A DNA stretch of 18,353 nucleotides from a bacterium (GCA_025774205.1 JALGWK010000030.1:1-18353); one strand, 5' to 3'; counted from the stretch's first letter, positions 7,287-15,232 are shown. Translations and numbers: made by a program. Notes: generated by a model not told the origin, from the sequence alone.

Positions 7287-7780
7287 CAGTGTCAACGCTG
7301 GCGATCTACCCCGGCACATTCGATCCCATCACCAACGGGCATCTCGACATCGTTGAACGCGCTTCCCGGATCTTCGACGAGATCATCATCCTCATCGCCT
7401 GCAACACCGAGAAGAAACCCCTGTTCGATATCGATGAACGACTCCGACTGGCCCGGGAAGTGACAGGGGAAATCGGAGACGTATCGGTCGAGTTATTCGA
7501 TGGTCTGCTGGCCGAATTCGCCCGCCAGCGCAATGCCTCCGCAATCGTCAGGGGACTGAGGGCGGTCAAGGATTTCGAGTACGAGTTCCAGATGGCCCTG
7601 ATGAACAAGTCACTCTATCCGGAGGTCGAGACAGTACTCCTCATGCCTTCAGAGCGGTTCACCTATGTGAACTCATCGATCGTGAAGGAAGTAGCCAGAC
7701 TGGGCGGCAACATCACTCCCCACGTTCCGCCGATCGTAGCCGAAGCCCTGTCGGTCAAATTTAAATCCAGCAAGTCCTGA
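7283..7780 (+). CDS. coaD: Phosphopantetheine adenylyltransferase
   Basis: 165 residues, the full family length. Catalyses 4'-phosphopantetheine + ATP to dephospho-CoA, the penultimate step of coenzyme A synthesis, in the cytoplasm. The nucleotidyltransferase signature [19 protein letters not shown] (9-27) holds the T/HxGH-type ATP site; [19 protein letters not shown] (91-109) is the pantetheine/ATP-binding block, and the [12 protein letters not shown] segment (about 130-141) is also typical. The ATG at 7283 overlaps the rsmD stop. GTG 7289, in frame, sits seven bases after GGGAGG and is an equally good start. Either leaves the conserved core intact. Confidence 0.95.
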   Translation: MTVSTLAIYPGTFDPITNGHLDIVERASRIFDEIIILIACNTEKKPLFDIDERLRLAREVTGEIGDVSVELFDGLLAEFARQRNASAIVRGLRAVKDFEYEFQMALMNKSLYPEVETVLLMPSERFTYVNSSIVKEVARLGGNITPHVPPIVAEALSVKFKSSKS

Positions 7781-7805
7781 TACCCAGGTGAGAGAGGGCA
7801 GCACC

Positions 7806-8999
7806 ATGCACATATCCAAGCAGATCAGCGCCCTGCAGCCGTCTGCCACTGTGGCGTTCACCGAGAAGGCCAAGGCCCTGAAACAGTCGGGCAGGGACGT
7901 CATCGTCCTGGCAGCCGGCGAGCCCGATTTCACGCCCCCAGCCTCCGTGCGCGAGGCGGTCGCGAAGGAGGCCCTGGAAGGGCCCACGACCTATGGCCCC
8001 ACCCCGGGATACCCCGAGGTTCGGGAAGCCCTGGCCGGGTACCTCGAGCGTACCAAGGGCCTGACGGTCACACCCGACCAGATCGTGTTCACCAACGGCG
8101 CCAAGCATGCCATCTTCAACGCGGCCTCGGCCCTGCTCGACCCGGGTGACGAGGTCATTCTCCCCGCTCCCTACTGGGTCACCTACACGGCCGTCATCGA
8201 ACTGCTGGGCGGGATTCCCCGGATCGTGGAGGGGAAGAGCATCAACGGCTTCAAGATCACTCCCGATGAACTCAGGAGCGCGATCACCGACCGGTCCCGC
8301 TGCCTGATCTTCAACAATCCCAGCAATCCGACCGGCGGATTCTATACCGCCGACGAGGTCCGGGCGATCACCGAGATCTGTGTCGAAGCCGACATCGCCA
8401 TCATCAGCGACGAAGTCTACGATCAGATCACGTATGGTGGCGGATCATACCTCTCGCCGGCGGCGGTCTCGGAAGAGGCAGCCGGACTCACAGCGCTCGT
8501 GGGAGCGTTCTCCAAGACGTTTGCCATGCCGGGCTGGAGGATCGGCTACCTGGTTGGTCCACAACCGTGGATCGGCAAGGTGACTTCGTTCCAGGGGCAG
8601 GCGACCCATCACCCCAGCGCCCTGGCCCAGGCTGCGGCCCTGGCCTGTATCCGGTGTGAAGAGGATTTCGTCGGCATGATGGTGCAGGAGTTCAGGAAGC
8701 GGCGAGACTATCTGCTGGAGGCGATCAACGCTATTCCCGGATTCCGCGTGGACGTGCCTCCCGAAGGAGCGTTCTACCTCATGGTCGACGCCTCCGAGGC
8801 CATCGCGGCCGTACCCGATGTGACCGGCGACATCGAATTCGCCATCTGGCTCCTCGAGGAAGCGGAAGTTGGTCTGGTTCCCGGCGAGGTGTTCGGCGCC
8901 CCGGGATTCCTGCGAGTCTCCTATGCCGCCTCGATGGAGAACCTCGAGAAGGCGGTCGACAAGATCACCACGGCGATGGGGAAGTGCTTCGCACCGTGA
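7806..8999 (+). CDS. Class I PLP-dependent aminotransferase, aspartate/prephenate type
   Basis: 397 residues. It transfers amino groups between amino acids and 2-oxoacids, most likely aspartate/oxaloacetate and possibly prephenate. The PLP enzyme features are clear: AAGEPDF (36-42), TTYGPTPGYPEVREAL (61-76), NGAKHAIFNA (97-106) for the cofactor phosphate, the NNPSNPTGGF block (170-179), SDEVYDQITY (201-210) with Asp202 and Tyr205 for the pyridine ring, Schiff-base Lys237 in SKTFAMPGWRIGYL, and a C-terminal FLRVSYA with the substrate carboxylate Arg. The start at ATG 7806 has GAGAGGG seven bases upstream and matches the usual N-terminus (SKQISALQPSATVAF); a GTG 18 bases earlier is open but poorly placed. 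It lies 25 bases after coaD and is probably the last gene of that run. Substrate within the aspartate aminotransferase I-gamma group cannot be fixed by reading alone. Confidence 0.9.
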   Translation: MHISKQISALQPSATVAFTEKAKALKQSGRDVIVLAAGEPDFTPPASVREAVAKEALEGPTTYGPTPGYPEVREALAGYLERTKGLTVTPDQIVFTNGAKHAIFNAASALLDPGDEVILPAPYWVTYTAVIELLGGIPRIVEGKSINGFKITPDELRSAITDRSRCLIFNNPSNPTGGFYTADEVRAITEICVEADIAIISDEVYDQITYGGGSYLSPAAVSEEAAGLTALVGAFSKTFAMPGWRIGYLVGPQPWIGKVTSFQGQATHHPSALAQAAALACIRCEEDFVGMMVQEFRKRRDYLLEAINAIPGFRVDVPPEGAFYLMVDASEAIAAVPDVTGDIEFAIWLLEEAEVGLVPGEVFGAPGFLRVSYAASMENLEKAVDKITTAMGKCFAP

Positions 9000-9146
9000 T
9001 TGTGGTGCTGCACCGAGAGCACCGAGTCGGCCGTCGGGCAAGGCGTGAGGAGGAGGGGATATAGGGGGTCAGGGATCTGACGGAACGACACCCCCGCGAG
9101 ACCGATTGATTCGGACACTGGACGGGGATACGGTTATTAATGCATA

Positions 9147-9192
9147 CTGACCTGTTCGATCCGGAACGTGCTCCGGACCAGTGTCAGGTCAG
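9147..9192 (+). repeat. Nested inverted repeat in the leader of the partner-switching operon
   Basis: Outer arms CTGACCTG (9147-9154) and CAGGTCAG (9185-9192) are perfect complements. Inside them TCCGGA (9160-9165) and TCCGGA (9172-9177) pair around a six-base loop, so the RNA could form a two-tier stem-loop. A further five-base stem, CGTCA/TGACG (9201-9205 and 9216-9220), follows before the Shine-Dalgarno sequence. The 260 bases from 9000 to 9259 hold no gene; apart from these and an AT-rich spot (9129-9145) I see nothing else there. Whether it is a protein-binding site, RNA structure or chance is open. Confidence 0.4.
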
Positions 9193-9259
9193 GTGACAGA
9201 CGTCAGCACTGAGAGTGACGCCGTGCTTGACCGGGAAAAGAAAGAGGAGAATCGGAAGA

Positions 9260-9601
9260 ATGCAGATCAAGCACGTTACCAGTGGTGATGTAGCCGTTCT
9301 GCACCTGCAGGGGAAGATCATGGGTGGTCCTGATGCCACGTCACTGCACGAGAAGCTCCATGAGCTGATCGAGTCGGGCACCAGGAGCGTCGTCATCGAC
9401 CTGAGGGATGTGGACTGGATGAATTCGTCTGGTCTGGGGATCCTGATTGGAGGACTCTCGGCGATCAGAAAGAGTGGTGGCGACCTCCGGCTGGCGAGTG
9501 TCACCGAGAAGATCGAGGAGGTCCTCAGGATAACGAAACTCGATCGTGTATTCGATGTCTACGGCTCGACCGATGAAGCCGTGACCAGTTACGAATCTTG
9601 A
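9260..9601 (+). CDS. STAS-domain anti-sigma factor antagonist (SpoIIAA/RsbV-like)
   Basis: 113 residues, one STAS domain and nothing else. In partner switching the unphosphorylated form binds the cognate kinase/anti-sigma factor and frees its target; phosphorylation on a Ser reverses this. The key loop reads MNSSGLGIL (54-62); Ser57 aligns with the phosphorylated Ser of SpoIIAA, and the usual Asp two residues before it is Asn55 here. Flanking strands VAVLHLQGKI (11-20) and SVVIDLRDVDW (43-53) fit the family. I chose ATG 9260 because GAGGAG lies ten bases upstream and the protein then has the family's normal N-terminus; a longer frame from 9215 adds only basic residues. It overlaps the kinase gene by four bases (TTGA), so the two are made together. 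Confidence 0.9.
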   Translation: MQIKHVTSGDVAVLHLQGKIMGGPDATSLHEKLHELIESGTRSVVIDLRDVDWMNSSGLGILIGGLSAIRKSGGDLRLASVTEKIEEVLRITKLDRVFDVYGSTDEAVTSYES

Positions 9602-10020
9602 AACAGCAGACTATCGAGAAAAAGTTCCGGAGTCGCCCTCAGGCGGTCGTCAAGGCTGAGCGACTGACCGAGAAAGTCGGTCGGAAATGCGAGGTCGACA
9701 CCGGTCTCATGCAGGATATCTGCATCGCGGTTACCGAGGCCGTGAACAATGCCGTCGAACACGGCAACAATCTCGAGCCCGACAAGTTCGTGACTCTCCG
9801 CTTCGACTGTTTCGAGAATTTGATCAGGATCACGGTCGGAGACGAAGGCCCCGGCTTCGATGTCGGACTGGTTGCCGATCCCCTCTCTCCGGAGAACCTG
9901 ACCAAGCCTAACGGCAGGGGACTCCTCATCGTTGAATCATTGATGGATGAAGTCTCGATCAAACCTTCGGCAGCCGGTACCGTCGTCGTGATGGTCAAGA
10001 ACCTGGTCAAGAAGAGGTAG
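9598..10020 (+). CDS. Serine kinase / anti-sigma factor of GHKL fold (RsbW/SpoIIAB-like)
   Basis: 140 residues, the normal length for this family. It should phosphorylate the STAS partner with ATP and, when that partner is phosphorylated, hold a target (classically a sigma factor). ATP-site boxes are complete: N-box TEAVNNAVEHGN (46-57) with Glu47 and Asn50/51, G1 box DEGPGFD (82-88), and G2 box NGRGLLIVESLMDEV (105-119). It starts with TTG 9598 overlapping the STAS stop, a translational coupling arrangement typical of these pairs. No sigma factor gene is adjacent, so the target may be encoded elsewhere or may not be a sigma factor. Confidence 0.9.
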   Translation: MKQQTIEKKFRSRPQAVVKAERLTEKVGRKCEVDTGLMQDICIAVTEAVNNAVEHGNNLEPDKFVTLRFDCFENLIRITVGDEGPGFDVGLVADPLSPENLTKPNGRGLLIVESLMDEVSIKPSAAGTVVVMVKNLVKKR

Positions 10021-10022
10021 CG

Positions 10023-12431
10023 ATGCCCATTGAGAGGCTGCAGGTCGGGATATTCCTGGCAAGCGGTCTGCTGCTCATGCTGCTTGGCTCGGTCATCTTC
10101 CGCGAAGGTACGGGGAGACGGCTCAACCGCGTGACAGCGGCCATGCTGTTCTTCGGCGGACTCGGCGCGCTGATGAGCGCCCTGGGATCAACACTGACCA
10201 GTCCGGCCACGACCAGCGCTCTCGAGGCCGTCGGGGAGGCTCCGCTCGGGAGCCTGAACCTCCGGCAGTTCGCTGTCCTCTGGGAGTTTTTCTTCCCCAC
10301 CCTGGTCTTCTTCAGCCTGATATTCCCCCGGGAAGCGGACAGCATCAAACGGCACCAACGCCTCTCCTGGCTCATATTCCTGCCCTACTTCCTCCACCTG
10401 GTGGTAGTCCTGCTCTCCATCGACTCATCGATCCTGGACTCCGGCAACCTCAGCATACCCGACAATATCTTCGGCCCCTTTGTCGGGCTTGTGAAGATGA
10501 TCCTGGCGCTCATCACCGGTTTCCTGGCTCTCCTGGTGAGAGCTCATATCCAGCTCTGGGCAGGGGTCAACGTCCTCTATGTCGGGCTGGCGCTCTACTT
10601 CCTGTGGCGGACCGGCAAGATATTGACCAACCGCCGGCTCCAGACGCAGGTGTTGATCCTGCGGATCGGTATCGGCATCGGGGTCGGTCTTTATATCATG
10701 GCAGAGGTGGTGCCGATCCTCCTCCCGTTCATGCGACTCCCACAGGGGCTGACCGCGCTGGTTCTCTCCACCGGACTGCTGACCGGCTGCGGCTCGATCG
10801 CGTGGGTGATCGTCCGGCATCAGTTCCTGGACGTGCAGGTACTGGCCAAGCGGAGCATGATCTACTCCGCGGCGACCGGGGTGGTGGTCGGTGTCTTCTT
10901 CCTCCTCTACACGCTCTTCGTCGACCTCTACCAGTCCCTGACGGGGGAGATGGAGGCGAACACGGCGACCGTTCAGATCATCTTCATCGTCATCGCGGTG
11001 CTGGCCTTCCAGCCCCTGCGCGGCTGGCTCGAGATGCTCGTCGACCGGTTCTTCATCCGGGACACTACTGATTACCGCAATATCCTTCAGGAGAGCGTTC
11101 ACAACATCATCGGCATCCTCGACATGGATTCCCTGATGCGGGCGACCTACCAGACCCTCGAGCGGGCCTTCCTGGTAGATGAGGCCGCGATCATCCTGCT
11201 CGATCGACGCACCGGAGCGTTCCGGTTCGTCAGGCGGGGACCACCCCCTCTGAAGCAGAAAGAGTGGGAACTCAAGCCTCCCAAGGCACTCGAAGCCGAT
11301 GATGGTCTGATAGAGCAGACTCCGGAGGAAGGTCTCCTCGACGCGCGTCGTCGGGCAGCCACCGGTCCCGGTCGCGCCCTCTTCCGTCTCGGGGACCCCG
11401 TCACCGAAGCCCTGACCCGGGCCAACGGACCGGTCCGTTTCGACAGGCTCACGGCCGAGATCCCGCCCGAGGTGCTGGGAGACCGTCCTCCCCTTGAAGG
11501 CACCAATCCCCAGATCGTGATCCCCCTGAAGCAGCGTCACGACCTTGTGGGCGTGATCACCCTCGGCTCGAAGCTCGCCGACACCGGCTTCAAGACCGAG
11601 GAACTCACGCTTCTCTCGGTCCTGGCCAGCCAGGTCGCGGTCGCGATCGAGAACGCCTGGATGCACGAGGAACGCATCGAACAGGAGCGGATGCGGGAGG
11701 AACTGGCCGTCGCCCGTGAGATCCAGCAGGCTCTGCTGCCGGACCGGTTCCCGAGGGGCCCCGGGTTCGAGGTCACGGCCATCAACCTTCCCAGCCAGGA
11801 GATCGGCGGCGACTACTTCGACTTCGTGCGCATGCCGGTTAACGAGGAGGAACACGTCGAGAAGATCCTGATGGTGGTTGGTGATGTCTCCGGCAAGGGG
11901 ACTCCGGCGGCTCTGCTGATGGCAAGCCTGCAGGCGACCCTGCGCGCTGTTTACGAGTCCCAGACGAGTCTTTCCGGGACGGCGGAGAAAGTGAACACGA
12001 TGTTGTATCGCACCACCTCACCAGAGAAATTCGTCACCCTCTTCCTCGCCGAGTACGATACGGTGACGAACATGCTGACCTACGTGAACGCGGGACACAA
12101 TTTTCCGGTCGTGACGCGCTCTACAGGAGATCAGACTTTCCTGGAGAAGGGTGGTCTGCTCATCGGTGTCGTTGAGAACACCGTGTACGAGGAGGGTCGG
12201 ATCAAGATCGAAACGGGTGACGTTCTGACGATCTATACCGATGGTGTCACCGAGGCCATGAATCTGCGTGAAGAGGAATTCGGGGAGGATCGACTCTTTT
12301 CGGTGCTCAGCAGCCGATCGTATCTCGGTGCCCGTGAGATCCGGGACGAGATCTACCGCGAGGTGCTGACCCATTCCGGAGACCGCGCCCAGTCGGACGA
12401 CCTCACTCTGATCGTCCTGAAACGCCTTTAG
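10023..12431 (+). CDS. Polytopic membrane GAF-SpoIIE (RsbU-like) serine phosphatase
   Basis: 802 residues. The N-terminal 335 residues carry about eight to ten hydrophobic segments (for example 5-26, 84-103, 115-133, 152-173, 178-197, 208-237, 241-263, 278-303, 314-332), a membrane sensor similar in style to the 7TM region of some histidine kinases. A GAF-like domain follows (about 360-545), then a helical linker EQERMREELAVAREIQQALLP (553-573), and a SpoIIE-type PP2C phosphatase to the end. Metal-site motifs are complete: GGDYFDF (595-601), DVSGKGTPAA (621-630), NAGHNFP (689-695), YTDGVTEA (738-745), SDDLTLIV (791-798). It would dephosphorylate the STAS protein in response to a membrane or small-molecule signal, switching the module on. 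ATG 10023 is two bases after the kinase stop. The domain calls are strong; the signal sensed is unknown. Confidence 0.9.
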   Translation: MPIERLQVGIFLASGLLLMLLGSVIFREGTGRRLNRVTAAMLFFGGLGALMSALGSTLTSPATTSALEAVGEAPLGSLNLRQFAVLWEFFFPTLVFFSLIFPREADSIKRHQRLSWLIFLPYFLHLVVVLLSIDSSILDSGNLSIPDNIFGPFVGLVKMILALITGFLALLVRAHIQLWAGVNVLYVGLALYFLWRTGKILTNRRLQTQVLILRIGIGIGVGLYIMAEVVPILLPFMRLPQGLTALVLSTGLLTGCGSIAWVIVRHQFLDVQVLAKRSMIYSAATGVVVGVFFLLYTLFVDLYQSLTGEMEANTATVQIIFIVIAVLAFQPLRGWLEMLVDRFFIRDTTDYRNILQESVHNIIGILDMDSLMRATYQTLERAFLVDEAAIILLDRRTGAFRFVRRGPPPLKQKEWELKPPKALEADDGLIEQTPEEGLLDARRRAATGPGRALFRLGDPVTEALTRANGPVRFDRLTAEIPPEVLGDRPPLEGTNPQIVIPLKQRHDLVGVITLGSKLADTGFKTEELTLLSVLASQVAVAIENAWMHEERIEQERMREELAVAREIQQALLPDRFPRGPGFEVTAINLPSQEIGGDYFDFVRMPVNEEEHVEKILMVVGDVSGKGTPAALLMASLQATLRAVYESQTSLSGTAEKVNTMLYRTTSPEKFVTLFLAEYDTVTNMLTYVNAGHNFPVVTRSTGDQTFLEKGGLLIGVVENTVYEEGRIKIETGDVLTIYTDGVTEAMNLREEEFGEDRLFSVLSSRSYLGAREIRDEIYREVLTHSGDRAQSDDLTLIVLKRL

Positions 12432-12456
12432 TACTACCCCCTGCCGGGAGCAGACG

Positions 12457-13707
12457 ATGAATCCCCTCATCTTCCGCGAGTACGATATCCGTGGTATTGC
12501 CGCCGACGACCTGACAGACGAGGTAGCCTTCGATGTCGGCCGGGCGTACGGCTCACTCCTCCGTCAACGCGAAGGTGAACTGGTCGTACTCGGTTTCGAC
12601 GCCCGCGAGTCAGGCCCCAGGCTGCACCGGAAGATCGCCGAAGGCCTCATTTCGTGCGGTCTGGAGGTGTGCGACCTGGGTATGGTCCCGACCCCGACGG
12701 TCTATTTCGCTGAGCAATATACCGGCTCGGACGGGGGGATCATGGTGACCGGATCCCACAATCCGGCCGAATACAACGGCTTCAAGATGACGATCCGGGG
12801 CGGTTCGGTACACGGGGAGGAGATCCAGGGGCTGAAGGCGATCATCGAGAGAGGTGATTTCGAGACGGGGGCCGGGACAATCGCCTCCCGGCAGCTGCTC
12901 GATGAATATCTGGCGGCAATCACCGATCGGGTGGTGCTCACAGCAGCCCCCGTTATCGTAGTGGACGCGGGCAACGGCATCGCCGGTCCCGCCGCCGAGC
13001 GACTCTTCACAGAACTGGGTTGTGATCTGCACGCCCTGTATTGCGAGCCGGACGGGACCTTCCCGAATCATCTTGCTGATCCGACCGTGCCGGAGTTCAT
13101 GGTCGACCTGCGGCAGACGGTTCTCGACCGGGGCGCCGATCTCGGGATCGGATTCGATGGCGACGGTGATCGGATCGGTCTCATCGATCATACCGGACGG
13201 ATGATCTTCGGTGATCAGCTGCTGGCGCTCTTCGCGCGGGATGTGCTTGAGCGGATGGGGGAGCAGAAGATCCTCTTCGACGTGAAGTGCAGTCAGGGGC
13301 TGGTGGAGGATATCGTGGCGCATGGCGGTATCCCCCACATGTGGAAGACAGGACACTCCCTCATCAAAGCGGAGATGAAACGCTCGGGGGTACCTCTGGC
13401 GGGTGAGATGAGCGGTCACATGTTCTTCGAAGAGGGGTGGTTCGGATTCGATGACGCCCTCTACGCCGGGGCTCGGCTCCTCGGGATCCTCGATCGCTGG
13501 CAGGTTCCCCTGGCCGAGCTGGTGGACAGCATCCCGGCCTATCATTCCACGCCCGAGTTGCGGGTGAGCTGTGCCGACGCCGAGAAGTTCGACGTGGTCG
13601 CCGAGATCACCGCGCGTTTCAAGTCCAGGGACGATGTGGAGGTCATCGACATCGACGGCGCCAGGGTCAACTTTGAAGAGGCCGTGAGGAGTTCATCGCG
13701 GTCCTGA
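12457..13707 (+). CDS. Phosphomannomutase/phosphoglucomutase, C-terminus disrupted
   Basis: 416 residues versus about 450-460 for this family. It interconverts hexose 1- and 6-phosphates for cell-envelope sugar nucleotides. N-terminal REYDIRGIA (7-15), the active serine Ser100 in TGSHNPAEYNGFKM, the metal loop FDGDGDR (233-239) and the sugar-specificity loop GEMSGHMFF (316-324) are all intact. In domain 4, the strand around DIDGARVNFE (398-407) should run into a GW..R.SNT.P phosphate-binding loop; instead the sequence jumps to a C-terminal helix in another frame. The visible frame ends with AVRSSSRS. The expected tail EEFIAVLKDFPAVAVEELEE is read one frame over (13686-13751). This is a deletion of about 25 codons that also shifts frame, either a real lesion or an assembly error. 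Start ATG 12457 has GGGAG upstream. If real, substrate binding should be badly weakened. Confidence 0.85.
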   Translation: MNPLIFREYDIRGIAADDLTDEVAFDVGRAYGSLLRQREGELVVLGFDARESGPRLHRKIAEGLISCGLEVCDLGMVPTPTVYFAEQYTGSDGGIMVTGSHNPAEYNGFKMTIRGGSVHGEEIQGLKAIIERGDFETGAGTIASRQLLDEYLAAITDRVVLTAAPVIVVDAGNGIAGPAAERLFTELGCDLHALYCEPDGTFPNHLADPTVPEFMVDLRQTVLDRGADLGIGFDGDGDRIGLIDHTGRMIFGDQLLALFARDVLERMGEQKILFDVKCSQGLVEDIVAHGGIPHMWKTGHSLIKAEMKRSGVPLAGEMSGHMFFEEGWFGFDDALYAGARLLGILDRWQVPLAELVDSIPAYHSTPELRVSCADAEKFDVVAEITARFKSRDDVEVIDIDGARVNFEEAVRSSSRS

Positions 13708-13751
13708 AGGATTTTCCCGCGGTAGCCGTCGAGGAACTGGAGGAGACCTGA
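13686..13751 (+). pseudogene. Out-of-frame C-terminal tail of the phosphohexomutase
   Basis: Reading in the frame that ends at TGA 13749-13751 gives EEFIAVLKDFPAVAVEELEE, the kind of final helix and tail expected at the end of this mutase family. The preceding gene enters this DNA in a different frame and stops at 13705-13707. It marks where the intact gene should have ended. Confidence 0.6.
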
Positions 13752-13786
13752 GCCACCGGCATTTTTCAGGCATGTTTCGAGGCGTA

Positions 13787-13816
13787 TTGCAGTCATGGTA
13801 CAAAACAGGGTATTCT
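13787..13816 (+). promoter_or_regulatory. Likely sigma70-type promoter for the LysM protein gene
   Basis: TTGCAG (13787-13792), 18-base spacer, TATTCT (13811-13816), each four of six to the consensus, in a locally AT-rich stretch (about 13761-13820) that stands out from its GC-rich surroundings. The expected start near 13823 would give a leader of about 90 bases. It lies after the end of the mutase remnant. Consensus-based only. Confidence 0.4.
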
Positions 13817-13881
13817 ATACCTCTCTGTCCCTCATTGAGCCTCTTTGACCCTGAACGGGCGAAGAGTGGTTCGATCAGCTG

Positions 13882-13895
13882 CCTCCTCAGGGAGG
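13882..13895 (+). promoter_or_regulatory. Hairpin that can sequester the Shine-Dalgarno sequence of the LysM gene
   Basis: CCTCC (13882-13886) pairs with GGAGG (13891-13895) around a TCAG tetraloop, with possible G-U extension on each side. GGAGGT (13891-13896) is the best ribosome site upstream of GTG 13904. A second one, GAGGTG (13901-13906), serves ATG 13916. Closing the stem would leave only the second site. Effect on translation is inferred. Confidence 0.35.
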
Positions 13896-13915
13896 TGTAT
13901 GAGGTGATTGCTGTG

Positions 13916-15232
13916 ATGAACGAGTCGAAAAGGACATTGATCGGCGCCGCGATCTGCGTTCTGGCGGTAGCCCCCCTGTCGGCCGGAGCCCAGACCGATC
14001 CGGTCATGACCCCGCCTGACACGCTCAGGGGAACGATCCATACCGTCCAGAAGGGCGATACACTGTGGGATCTCAGCCAGCTCTATCTGAGTAATGCCTG
14101 GCTCTGGCCGTCGGTTCACAAGGCCAACGAAGAGACGATCGCCAACCCGCCGCATCTGATCTATCCGGGACAGAGGATATGGTTCCCGATCGGCGGGGGG
14201 ACACCGGTGGTCCTCTCATTCGAGGAGGTGTGGCCCGACCGGGAGACCGGTATCATCGACGCAGCCCGGCAGGCAGTTCAGATACCCCTGCCCGGTTCCG
14301 ACCCGGTGGATACCCTGGGTGTGATTCCGGGCGAGATCCCGGGTGAGATCCCGGTGGATACCCTGGGTGTAACCCCGGGCGAGATCCCGGGCGAGACCCC
14401 TGTGGATACCCTGGGTGTGATCCCGGGCGAGATCCCGGGTGAGATTCCGGGCGCGACCCCTGATACGCTCGCCACCGGCGAACCGGGTGACATCTCGACC
14501 GGCTTCATCGGCTCTGAAAAGCGGTTCTATCCCCTCGCAACACGGAATGCCGTCCTGGCCGCCGGCTTTCTGGGGAATCCGAGCGGATGGCCTCAGGGTG
14601 TGATCATCGGTGGTGAGGGCACTGACCTGAACCTGTCACTCTATTCCCAGGTCTTTTTGAACCTGGGTGAAGATGTCACGCAGCCCGGGGAACTCTACAT
14701 CGTGGTAGAGCCGGGACCGCAGGTCCGCCATCCCGTATGGGGGAACCGGCTGGGCAGGAAGATAAGAATCAAGGGGATCATCCAGATCGTGGACACCTCC
14801 GGGCGCACGAGCCAGGGAGTGCTGGTCGCCGTATTCGACGCGGTCAGTCGCAGGGACCGGGTAATTCCGGCTCCTGAAGCCGACGCCCGGCCATGGAAGG
14901 AATTCATCCCTGTCCAGGAGGGGCGCACCGGATTCGTCGTGGCCAGGGCGAATGCCGACGGGAATATGCATCCCTATGACATGCTCTTCATCGATGGAGG
15001 AGCGGAGGAAGGCATTCAGATAGGGGATCTATATGTGCTGAAGCGCCCCCGGAACGAACGGGGCCGACTCCGTTTCTTCGAGGATGAGGTCGCCAGGGCT
15101 GTCGTGATCGCCGTACAGGAAGAGACCGCCACGGCCATGATTTTAACGGTGAAGGATTCCGTGATCGGAGCCGGCGAGCGGGTGACACTCATCGGACGGT
15201 CGGTGTTTGCGTATCCGGGGGAGGGGGGGTGA
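13916..15232 (+). CDS. Secreted LysM peptidoglycan-binding protein with PGE-rich repeat
   Basis: 438 residues. Signal peptide: NESKR n-region, hydrophobic core 8-22, and an A-x-A site (SAGA) predicting cleavage after Ala25, leaving Gln26 as the mature first residue. One LysM domain follows (about 41-90: IHTVQKGDTLWDLSQLYL ... NPPHLIYPGQRIWFP), which binds peptidoglycan glycan strands. Residues 130-177 are three 16-residue repeats of the type VDTLGVIPGEIPGEIP, a flexible linker. The C-terminal 250 residues are beta-rich with LYIVVEPG (about 260) and MLFIDGGAEEGIQIGDLYVL, a segment seen in many LysM envelope proteins. No enzyme motif is visible. I start at ATG 13916 with GAGGTG nine bases upstream; GTG 13904 with GGAGGT is an alternative that adds four residues. 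The gene has its own promoter-like sequence and ends before a terminator, so it is probably a single-gene unit. Role: periplasmic or wall-associated, function unknown. Confidence 0.85.
   Translation: MNESKRTLIGAAICVLAVAPLSAGAQTDPVMTPPDTLRGTIHTVQKGDTLWDLSQLYLSNAWLWPSVHKANEETIANPPHLIYPGQRIWFPIGGGTPVVLSFEEVWPDRETGIIDAARQAVQIPLPGSDPVDTLGVIPGEIPGEIPVDTLGVTPGEIPGETPVDTLGVIPGEIPGEIPGATPDTLATGEPGDISTGFIGSEKRFYPLATRNAVLAAGFLGNPSGWPQGVIIGGEGTDLNLSLYSQVFLNLGEDVTQPGELYIVVEPGPQVRHPVWGNRLGRKIRIKGIIQIVDTSGRTSQGVLVAVFDAVSRRDRVIPAPEADARPWKEFIPVQEGRTGFVVARANADGNMHPYDMLFIDGGAEEGIQIGDLYVLKRPRNERGRLRFFEDEVARAVVIAVQEETATAMILTVKDSVIGAGERVTLIGRSVFAYPGEGG
14303..14446 (+). repeat. Three tandem 48-bp units coding PGE-rich repeats
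   Basis: Units start at 14303, 14351 and 14399 with exactly 48 bases between starts, each coding PVDTLGV(I/T)PGEIPGE(I/T). A decayed fourth unit (GATPDTLA) follows. Differences between units are a few bases. Inside each unit PGE repeats with a 9-base period. Such arrays change copy number by slippage without shifting the frame. Confidence 0.95.

Noticed and set aside
9004-9023. GGTGCT/AGCACC hairpin after the aminotransferase as a terminator
   Set aside because: Six base pairs, eight-base loop and no T-run; too weak to call. A five-pair stem at 9068-9081 has the same problem.
9106-9134. TTGATT-N17-TACGGT as promoter of the partner-switching operon
   Set aside because: The -10 matches only three of six bases. 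A promoter is expected in this gap, but its exact position cannot be supported.
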